A stretch of DNA of 27,777 bases from a virus. The position numbers were made by a program, and so were the translations under genes. The stretch covers positions 1 through 27,777 of the IMG/VR virus record IMGVR_UViG_3300031216_000053; one strand, given 5' to 3'. The notes under the pieces were generated by a model. The model worked only from the letters and a program-made list of their open reading frames with translations. It ran no database searches and was not told the origin of the DNA. Below, in pieces: positions 13,247-17,950 of the stretch. Every line of letters starts with the position of its first letter. The first letter of the stretch is position 1.

Positions 13247-13450
13247 CTATAATTTTGCTACTGTTTGACCATCTTGAGACCGTTTGGCTTGGGATAAATA
13301 CCATTCGATCCACCGTAACTCATAGTCGTTATCAATTAGTTGCTGCTGTTTGAAACCTATGGTTTTCTGCAACCTTTTGATTTTGCTGAGATGTAGAGCC
13401 TTTTCCTTTTTAAGCTGCTCTATCGTCATTACTTGATGCCGTTTACTCAT
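13247..13450 (-). CDS. Small coiled-coil protein, 67 aa
   Basis: This is an almost entirely helical, heptad-patterned, basic protein (TIEQLKKEKALHLSKIKRLQ, then KTIGFKQQQLIDNDYELRW) with a polar tail. The ATG overlaps the TGA of the preceding 64-aa gene (ATGA). No family is recognised. It is the last gene before repeat copy 2, so it may originally have been the last gene of the leftward operon. Confidence 0.65.
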   Translation of the reverse strand: MSKRHQVMTIEQLKKEKALHLSKIKRLQKTIGFKQQQLIDNDYELRWIEWYLSQAKRSQDGQTVAKL

Positions 13451-13641
13451 AAGAAACTGTACTCCTTAAAATCTGGTGCTGTTGGCTCACCGATATACGA
13501 CCATGCACCATGATCTATGTCGGGGATATAAACATTCTCGGAAAGCTTTCCGTTGCCGGAAAAAGAAAAGAACTGGCGTTTGGACAGCCCTTTAGACTTG
13601 CGCAGTCGTTCCAACCTGCGCTCTACGGCTGATTTAGACAT
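13447..13641 (-). CDS. Hypothetical protein, 64 aa, ending EYSFL
   Basis: This small basic-to-neutral protein starts MSKSAVERRLERLRKSKGLS, a likely helix. A Gly/Ser/aromatic middle follows (FFSFSGNGK), and it ends DFKEYSFL, which resembles the shared C-terminal tail. The start overlaps the stop of the DUF3102-like gene by one base (TAATG), and the end overlaps the coiled-coil gene (ATGA). Function unknown. Confidence 0.62.
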   Translation of the reverse strand: MSKSAVERRLERLRKSKGLSKRQFFSFSGNGKLSENVYIPDIDHGAWSYIGEPTAPDFKEYSFL

Positions 13642-14291
13642 TACCCAATAATGTCGGCAATGTCATCGTTGTCGTCGGATTCTTCAACTTCGTCGCCGAC
13701 ATCTTCAAGTTCTTCGATGCGGGCATGACACAGCTTGATCAGACCGCGTAGCTCGCTTATATCAGTGCACTGTTCAACTTCGTCCAGTGTTGCGTTGCTG
13801 ATAATACCGGCAGTAGCGATTTTCTGCTTTTTGTTACCTGCTGCTTTCTTATCGGCGGCAGCTTTTTCGGCGGCAGCTTTTTTCTCCGGCTTGCGAAGAT
13901 ATTCGATTTCTTTTACAGCCGACTCGATGCTAGTACTTTCAAGTGCTGCAAACTCATCGTCAGTTGCGCCTGCCAGTTTCATGTAGCGTGAAGCTTGCTC
14001 GTAACCGATTGACAGATTGCCTTCGGTTTGCGCCCATGTTTTCCAGACGCGACCAAACTTAGACTGGATTTCTTCTTTCAGCTTCATCAAACGCTGACCA
14101 GAATCGAAGCCGATTTTCAGCATGGCTTCGGCGTTTGATAAAATCCGGTCTTGGTTCTTTTCAACCATTTCCAGAGTTTTAGACTGCGCTTTTGTGAGTA
14201 CAACGTCCGATGCTGTGTACTTCACAACTTCCTTTTTTGCCGTCTTTTTAGTAGTTGTTACAGATTTGCTCGTGCTTTCTTTCTTAGACAT
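13641..14291 (-). CDS. DUF3102-like protein
   Basis: The product is 216 aa. A Lys/Thr-rich N-terminal tail leads into a helical domain, about residues 45-115 (ILSNAEAMLKIGFDSGQRLM, FGRVWKTWAQTEGNLSIGYE, QASRYMKLAG). This fits the DUF3102 pattern of phage and plasmid proteins thought to bind DNA. A low-complexity Ala/Lys linker (EKKAAAEKAAADKK) follows, then a second helical part and a very acidic end (DDNDDIADIIG). The ribosome binding site CGGAG is about ten bases before the ATG. It has the clearest promoter of the small-gene cluster, at 14335-14363. Function is probably regulatory or partition-like; only the family resemblance is seen. Confidence 0.7.
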   Translation of the reverse strand: MSKKESTSKSVTTTKKTAKKEVVKYTASDVVLTKAQSKTLEMVEKNQDRILSNAEAMLKIGFDSGQRLMKLKEEIQSKFGRVWKTWAQTEGNLSIGYEQASRYMKLAGATDDEFAALESTSIESAVKEIEYLRKPEKKAAAEKAAADKKAAGNKKQKIATAGIISNATLDEVEQCTDISELRGLIKLCHARIEELEDVGDEVEESDDNDDIADIIG

Positions 14292-14303
14292 GATAATTTT
14301 CTC

Positions 14304-14416
14304 CGTTGAGATTTAAGTTGTGTTACGAGATGCGACAGTAATCGGATTTGATTAATATGTCAACAAAATACTACAATTCGTAACACGGTTTCTGTATACC
14401 GCCCGTAATCACGGGC
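14304..14416 (-). promoter_or_regulatory. Promoter TTGACA-17-TACTGT flanked by inverted repeats, inside a split leader cassette
   Basis: On the - strand, TTGACA (14358-14363), a 17-bp spacer and TACTGT (14335-14340) form a sigma70-like promoter for the DUF3102-like gene. A 9-bp perfect inverted repeat GTGTTACGA (14320-14328) / TCGTAACAC (14378-14386) brackets it and may be an operator. Outside it lies the conserved leader half GGTTTCTGTATACC plus the hairpin GCCCGTAATCACGGGC (14387-14416). Confidence 0.55.
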
Positions 14417-14421
14417 TAAAT

Positions 14422-14437
14422 GTTGCGTCCGAGCAAC
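14422..14437. repeat. GTTGC-N6-GCAAC hairpin, copy 5
   Basis: GTTGC-gtccga-GCAAC lies directly after the stop of the 107-aa gene (- strand), before the leader hairpin at 14401-14416. Position suggests an mRNA 3' end role. Confidence 0.7.
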
Positions 14438-14439
14438 TT

Positions 14440-14763
14440 TTAAAATTCATAGTCTTTATGAATTCGGGCTTCGGGTTTGAAGCGTTGAAGCTCGCTTTTG
14501 GTCAAGTAGTAGCGCATTCCATCCTCACGTTCAAACCATGCTTCCACGAAAGCCATTTTTTCCTTATGTGCTATGTTACCGGCAAACTTCATTCGGCCTG
14601 AAAACTTGCACGAGCCTGCGTCAAATGCATACGCCCAAATGGATTGCATTTTGATAGAGGGTTTCAACCTATCATGCAGTCTTGCCAGTTCACGTTGCCT
14701 TTCGTCGATGCGGTCCATCACAGTGTCGATGTTTGAGTATAATTGCTCGCTATGTGAAGTCAT
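14440..14763 (-). CDS. Hypothetical protein, 107 aa, ending KDYEF
   Basis: The ATG follows CCGGAGAAAATT, the shared leader ribosome binding site. The N-terminal 40 residues are helical (NIDTVMDRIDERQRELARL). The rest looks like a small beta-rich domain (WAYAFDAGSCKFSGRMKFAG, then FVEAWFEREDGMRYYL). The C-terminus RIHKDYEF ends in an acidic-aromatic tip like other proteins here. The gene end is followed at once by hairpin copy 5. No family is recognised. Confidence 0.62.
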   Translation of the reverse strand: MTSHSEQLYSNIDTVMDRIDERQRELARLHDRLKPSIKMQSIWAYAFDAGSCKFSGRMKFAGNIAHKEKMAFVEAWFEREDGMRYYLTKSELQRFKPEARIHKDYEF

Positions 14764-14776
14764 AATTTTCTCCGGT

Positions 14777-14989
14777 TTATTGGTTGGTTGTGGCCAGGCG
14801 TTTTAGTTCAGCGTTGTTTACATGCACAAAAGGCAGACGTAACGCCTTTGGGTTGTTATATAAGCTGTTACACTTTAAATGGCGTGCGAGGTCTTCGATG
14901 TTCTCAACATATGCAGCTTGCGCCACGCCGAACATAATCTCAATGATTAAGAATTTGGTTTTACTTTTAAAAACTTGTATCGCGTGCAT
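14777..14989 (-). CDS. Hypothetical protein, 70 aa
   Basis: The start ATG at 14989 has AGAGAGAG about nine bases upstream. The protein begins MHAIQVFKSKTKFLIIEIMF and contains AQAAYVENIEDLARHLKCN, a probable helix, and a basic end. It is part of the run of small leftward genes. The upstream leader keeps an eroded copy of the cassette (GGTTGGTTTCTGTTC on the + strand at 15010-15024). Function unknown. Confidence 0.55.
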   Translation of the reverse strand: MHAIQVFKSKTKFLIIEIMFGVAQAAYVENIEDLARHLKCNSLYNNPKALRLPFVHVNNAELKRLATTNQ

Positions 14990-15028
14990 TTTGTTTACTC
15001 TCTCTAGTGGTTGGTTTCTGTTCTGGGT

Positions 15029-15298
15029 TCATAGGGCGGCCGCAGCTTCGTAACGCGTTTCTGTTTCGGCCAGTAGGGAAGTTAACTTGTCTTGATCCTC
15101 ACGGGTCAGTGTCATAATGCCGAGGCCGGTTCCATCGTAATAACTAACGCACAATTCGTATTCTTCGGTAACATCAAGGTTAAGGTCACCGACACGGACG
15201 TAAAAGTCGCCGGACATAGTCTCTACTATCTGGGCTTTTTCTAAAAGCGCGGAGGCGGTCAGGCCAGCTATGGTTTTTCTAAGCGGTAAGTTAATCAT
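15029..15298 (-). CDS. Hypothetical protein, 89 aa
   Basis: ATG at 15298 with AGGAACC upstream. A helical N-terminus (INLPLRKTIAGLTASALLEK) is followed by a beta-like acidic middle (FYVRVGDLNLDVTEEYELCV) and a C-terminal helix (REDQDKLTSLLAETETRYEA). No family or motif is recognised. It lies within the cluster of small leftward genes, with about 100 bases of upstream leader that may hold a weak promoter. Confidence 0.58.
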   Translation of the reverse strand: MINLPLRKTIAGLTASALLEKAQIVETMSGDFYVRVGDLNLDVTEEYELCVSYYDGTGLGIMTLTREDQDKLTSLLAETETRYEAAAAL

Positions 15299-15394
15299 GT
15301 CTTCGGTTCCTGTGGTTGTTTTGTTTCAGTGGGGTTCAATTGCTTGCAAAAGGGATAGTGTAACCAACCAAGGTCTATCCGCAAATCACAACAA

Positions 15395-15670
15395 TTAAGA
15401 TGCAAGTTTGCCGACATAGCAGTATTTGTTTGTCTGTTCGTCGTGCATTAAATTATCCTGATGCAGTGAGTCAGCGTAATTGCAAAACGCTTCCTTGATT
15501 GCCGGTTCATCGTCTTCACCATATTCAGCGATAACATGCGGCAAAATATTTGCATCGAACAGAGCGGATAATTGTGTTTCGCTTTCAATAACTCCGGCAG
15601 AGCTAAAACTGTTTAAGTCTTCGGCCCATAGTTCGACAGCATCGAGTAGTTTAAAGTTTTTAAAGTTCAT
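15395..15670 (-). CDS. Hypothetical acidic phage protein, 91 aa
   Basis: The ATG follows CCGGAGAAAATATT, the shared leader. The protein is acidic (ELWAEDLNSFSSAGV, AEYGEDDEPAIKEAFCNYAD). The pattern ILPxVxxxYGEDDxPAIxEAFxxYxD resembles small phage and plasmid proteins I have seen without assigned function. There is no Cys cluster or membrane segment. The leader hairpin for this gene is the GCCCGCTA variant at 15709-15727. Confidence 0.62.
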   Translation of the reverse strand: MNFKNFKLLDAVELWAEDLNSFSSAGVIESETQLSALFDANILPHVIAEYGEDDEPAIKEAFCNYADSLHQDNLMHDEQTNKYCYVGKLAS

Positions 15671-15727
15671 AATATTTTCTCCGGTTTGATTGTGGTTTCT
15701 GTATACCTGCCCGCTATGATAGCGGGC
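15671..15727 (-). promoter_or_regulatory. Leader cassette copy with hairpin GCCCGCTA-tca-TAGCGGGC
   Basis: In - strand order: an 8-bp hairpin (15709-15727), GGTATACAGAAACC, then an AATCAAACCGGAG ribosome binding site before the ATG of the 91-aa gene. The stem differs in sequence from the other copies (GCTA instead of GT) on both arms, so base pairing is conserved, which argues for a functional hairpin. Confidence 0.65.
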
Positions 15728-15733
15728 TTGTTG

Positions 15734-16030
15734 CTATGGTTGCGATTTCAATAACAGGCCGAAAGGGTGCGCGTAGACTTCAACCACTTTTGTACCGTCG
15801 TCGAATGCGCTTGTTACTGTTGCGCCTGTCATGTCGATAATAGGGCGATCAGGTTTACCGGCAATTTTGCGTTTGCCGTTGTCTTCAATCCTGATCAGCA
15901 GACCGTTTGATACGGGTACAGGGTTAAATCGCATACCGTGCTTAATGCCGTTATCAGTTAATATTGCGCCTTCTAACCATATACGGCGTTTGCCTTTGTT
16001 CAGGCCGATTTTTCGAGTTTGAACATTCAT
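15734..16030 (-). CDS. Stand-alone domain like the N-terminus of phage-type cytosine methyltransferases
   Basis: This 98-aa protein contains KIGLNKGKRRIWLEGAIL near the start, then HGMRFNPVPV, GKRKIAGKPDRPIIDMTGA and a final beta strand. I recognise this pattern (IGxxxGKxRIWLEG and RKxxGKxxxPIID) as a small domain found alone in phages and plasmids and also in front of some DNA cytosine methyltransferases. By itself it has no catalytic motif; DNA binding or a regulatory role is a guess. ATG at 16030 follows the CCGGAGAAAATT leader. It ends seven bases before the next leader hairpin. Confidence 0.65.
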   Translation of the reverse strand: MNVQTRKIGLNKGKRRIWLEGAILTDNGIKHGMRFNPVPVSNGLLIRIEDNGKRKIAGKPDRPIIDMTGATVTSAFDDGTKVVEVYAHPFGLLLKSQP

Positions 16031-16082
16031 AATTTTCTCCGGTTTGATTGTGGTTTCTGTATACCTGCCCGTGATTACGGGC
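16031..16082 (-). promoter_or_regulatory. Leader cassette copy with hairpin GCCCGT-aatc-ACGGGC
   Basis: The hairpin (16067-16082), GGTATACAGAAACC and CCGGAG ribosome binding site precede the 98-aa gene. The sequence matches the copy at 16436-16486 almost base for base, including TGATGGGTA just beyond the hairpin on the + strand. The stop codon of the 33-aa ORF lies in this hairpin. Confidence 0.65.
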
Positions 16083-16176
16083 TGATGGGTAAGGTCATAA
16101 GGATTTGTGCAGCGTCTGTATATAACGCAAAGCCTGCCCAGACGACAAAACCCGTATAGATTGCTTTAAAAGTCAT
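16075..16176 (-). CDS. Tiny hydrophobic protein, 33 aa
   Basis: ATG at 16176 follows a leader ribosome binding site (CCGGAGCAAATTATT). The peptide MTFKAIYTGFVVWAGFALYT has a hydrophobic stretch (about residues 7-19) that could be a short membrane segment, then DAAQILMTLPISP. Its TAA falls inside the next leader hairpin, so translation would reach into that structure. Support is the conserved leader in front; no family is known. Confidence 0.5.
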   Translation of the reverse strand: MTFKAIYTGFVVWAGFALYTDAAQILMTLPISP

Positions 16177-16231
16177 AATAATTTGCTCCGGTTTGATCGG
16201 TTTCTGTAATTGTAATGATTTTGCAGCATAA

Positions 16232-16435
16232 CTATTGATTTGCTAAGTTTTCAGATAGCAAAGTCTCCCAAATTGTAACTAAGCTGCCTTGATGCAATGT
16301 TTTGTATTCAATTCCGGACTCTATCTCATAACAAGCCTTGCCGTTTATTTTGCCAACTCGATTACTGCGATGAAAGACTAGATTCTGAGTTTTTGCTAAT
16401 AGTCTGCATTCTTTAATAATTTCGTTGTTAGTCAT
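16232..16435 (-). CDS. Conserved small phage protein, 67 aa
   Basis: The start is ATG 16435 (MTNNEIIKECRLLAKTQNLV), preceded by CCGGAGCAAAACATT. The frame is open further upstream through the 30-bp tandem repeats, but that is unlikely to be coding. The pattern EIIKxCRxLAKxxxxxF...INGKxxYE resembles small phage proteins of unknown function. It is the first gene of the leftward small-gene cluster, next to the repeat-rich control region, so it should be the earliest translated of that transcript. Confidence 0.62.
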   Translation of the reverse strand: MTNNEIIKECRLLAKTQNLVFHRSNRVGKINGKACYEIESGIEYKTLHQGSLVTIWETLLSENLANQ

Positions 16436-16486
16436 AATGTTTTGCTCCGGTTTATTGGTTTCTGTATACCGCCCGTGATTACGGGC
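16436..16486 (-). promoter_or_regulatory. Leader cassette copy with hairpin GCCCGT-aatc-ACGGGC
   Basis: The hairpin (16471-16486), GGTATACAGAAACC and an ATAAACCGGAG ribosome binding site precede the 67-aa gene. There is no T-run after the stem, so it is not an ordinary terminator. Conservation next to several starts suggests a 5' RNA structure, processing site or hairpin-type promoter. Confidence 0.6.
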
Positions 16487-16530
16487 TGATGGGTATAACG
16501 ATAGTCTTATCTGTGAGCATTGCAATAGCC

Positions 16531-16620
16531 TTGACCGTTTTATGTCGCAAATAGATAAGTTTGGCCGTTTTATGTCGCAAATAGATAAGTTTGGCCGTTT
16601 TATGTCGCAAATAGATAAAC
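16531..16620. repeat. Three tandem 30-bp repeats
   Basis: The unit begins TTGRCCGTTTTATGTCGCAA and continues ATAGATAAGT. Units span 16531-16560, 16561-16590 and 16591-16620, differing at one base in the first unit (A for G) and two at the end of the third. There are no spacers, so this is not a CRISPR array. They may be operators or iterons. Confidence 0.9.
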
Positions 16621-16624
16621 ATCC

Positions 16625-16685
16625 ACATGATGCGATGAACACATCAGCACAGACACATGATGCGATGAACATATCGGGGACAGAC
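16625..16685. repeat. Iteron-like repeats, first pair
   Basis: Two adjacent units of 30 and 31 bp (16625-16654, 16655-16685) share ACATGATGCGATGAACAYATC and end in ACAGAC. The core recurs three more times downstream in the same orientation. Confidence 0.8.
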
Positions 16686-16842
16686 ACAAGCTAGATGCAT
16701 ACATTATATGTGAACATAAAGATATCAGTTGAGGGTATTGCTAAGTTGTTGATTTATAAGAGAATGGATGTCAGTGGATGTGCATATCCTATGAGATGAA
16801 AATTGGGTTTTACTACATAGTTACCGGATACAAAATAGCGGG

Positions 16843-17017
16843 TATGCTGTGATGAACATATCAGCATATAGAGGCGCAACGGACTTCAAACTCTATAGAA
16901 ACGCACATCCACTGGCATCCACTGATATGATGTGATGAACATATCATACACAGACACATACACAGACACATGATGTGATGAACATATCATAGCCAGCCAC
17001 ATAGACGAGGCTATGAT
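16843..17017. repeat. Iteron-like repeats, second group, with palindromes
   Basis: GTGATGAACATATCA occurs at about 16849, 16933 and 16977. Each copy is bracketed by its own inverted repeat: TATGCTG/CAGCATA (16843-16868), TGATATG/CATATCA (16923-16946) and ATGAT/ATCAT. A further 9-bp stem ATCATAGCC/GGCTATGAT spans 16986-17017. Confidence 0.75.
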
Positions 17018-17255
17018 CACATGATCACATCCTGGATTCCTACACAGGATGACATGCGCGTAAGTCGTTGATCCACAAGGGAATTTTGATATTTTGATAT
17101 CAGGATATCGCGGAACGGGACCCCACCCCCCGCGATTGCCGGTTTCGTTTCTATATTTTACCACCTATCCATATCCGAGCTAAAAATTTCAAAAAATCTG
17201 ACAGGATTATATCATGATAGGAATCAATCATTGTTTCGCCCCGATGCATGTGCGC

Positions 17256-17284
17256 TTGACAGGATAGCCGCATTAGTCCACAAT
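17256..17284 (+). promoter_or_regulatory. Candidate late promoter TTGACA-17-CACAAT
   Basis: TTGACA at 17256-17261 is followed after 17 bp by CACAAT (four of six -10 bases). Transcription would start at about 17291, almost at the ATG of the next gene, implying a leaderless message. TGACAGGAT also occurs once more, 50 bp upstream. Confidence 0.45.
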
Positions 17285-17292
17285 CCGCGCCT

Positions 17293-17760
17293 ATGAGTAA
17301 GTTGCTAACCCACCCTACGTCAGTATTAGCCAAAGAAGATAAGGCTACTGACCGCGAGAACCTAGCTCGCCAGATGCGCACCACACAGATGATGCGTGAA
17401 GCTGCGCGCGAGCAGATAAGCCCTACGCAATTAATCAATGACCTGTTTGAGATTGACACTAAGCTGGCTGGCGAGAAAGACCCTGCGGGCAACCCGATCC
17501 CGCTTGAGCGCGAGGTAATAGCGGCTCTACGAGCGAGAGCGGATATTAAGTTCCGGTTGATGGGTAAGGTATTGCCCGATATCAAGGCAACGGAATCTAT
17601 CAGCCACAACATGCATGATCACGCGCACCAGCACACGCATAACGTAAGTAACGTTGAGTTGGCGCAACGGCTGCAACTATGGCGCAAGCAGCAAGGGTTA
17701 GACGAAAGTTGCTTGGAAGCAACTTTTAAAGAGGTTAACGACGAGTACGATTTTATATGA
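17293..17760 (+). CDS. Putative terminase small subunit
   Basis: This 155-aa helical protein lies immediately before the large terminase region, the normal place for a small terminase. The segment LEREVIAALRARADIKFRLM followed by GKVLPDIKATES is typical of podovirus small terminases. A His-rich stretch HDHAHQHTH follows, which could bind metal. It ends NDEYDFI, one of the shared tails. No Shine-Dalgarno sequence is visible before the ATG, and no in-frame alternative exists upstream (TGA at 17257), so translation may be leaderless. Hairpin copy 6 lies in its last codons. The role would be DNA recognition for packaging. Assignment rests mainly on position and the LPDIK pattern. Confidence 0.65.
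   Translation: MSKLLTHPTSVLAKEDKATDRENLARQMRTTQMMREAAREQISPTQLINDLFEIDTKLAGEKDPAGNPIPLEREVIAALRARADIKFRLMGKVLPDIKATESISHNMHDHAHQHTHNVSNVELAQRLQLWRKQQGLDESCLEATFKEVNDEYDFI
17705..17726. repeat. GTTGC-N6-GCAAC hairpin, copy 6
   Basis: AAAGTTGC-ttggaa-GCAACTTT forms an 8-bp stem within the last codons of the putative small terminase gene. The frame differs from copies 2-4 (ESCLEATF). Confidence 0.7.
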
Positions 17761-17770
17761 GGATACAACC

Positions 17771-17950
17771 ATGAGTAGATCACCGTTCCATTCGGCAGAG
17801 GTCGCCGTTCTCGAAACTCTCGGCGGTAATGCTGCTGATACATACGGGGCAGACGCAAGGTTAATCGAGTTTGGTATCCACTATCAGCAGGACTCGGCAG
17901 GTAGCCTCCACCAGTTTATCAAGCAAATCCGACCATACGATAATCGGTAA
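17771..17950 (+). CDS. Small hypothetical protein, 59 aa, between the terminase genes
   Basis: ATG at 17771 has GAGG nine bases upstream, and the stop touches the large-terminase start. The protein (MSRSPFHSAEVAVLETLGGN, ADARLIEFGIHYQQDSAGSL) has no membrane segment or metal motif. It follows the putative small terminase by ten bases, so it is co-transcribed. Function unknown; a packaging or regulatory accessory is possible by position only. Confidence 0.65.
   Translation: MSRSPFHSAEVAVLETLGGNAADTYGADARLIEFGIHYQQDSAGSLHQFIKQIRPYDNR

Larger units (their letters stand above)
16493..17292. other. Gene-free, repeat-rich control region (candidate origin, packaging site or divergent promoter region)
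   Basis: About 800 bp have no convincing gene. They lie between the leftward small genes and the rightward terminase operon. The region holds three 30-bp tandem repeats (16531-16620), five copies of a GATGYGATGAACAYATC motif (16625-16990), a spaced 18-bp inverted repeat (about 16766 and 16905), a 9-bp stem at 16986-17017, the palindromic TGATCACATGATCA, and a promoter candidate at 17256-17284. Iterons and nested palindromes like these are usual at replication origins and at pac or cos sites beside terminase genes. Confidence 0.6.

Noticed and set aside
16531-16620. CRISPR-like array
   Set aside because: The 30-bp units are directly adjacent with no spacers, and no cas genes are present.
16232-16687. 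Longer version of the 67-aa gene through the tandem repeats
   Set aside because: The extra part is a translation of repeats (ICDIKRPNLS units) with no family resemblance, and a good ribosome binding site supports ATG 16435.
16886-17164. 92-codon ORF on the - strand in the control region
   Set aside because: It runs through iterons and palindromes, has no ribosome binding site, and its composition is unlike neighbouring genes.
17151-17612. 153-codon - strand ORF opposite the small terminase
   Set aside because: It is a shadow of the terminase reading frame, without ribosome binding site or motif.
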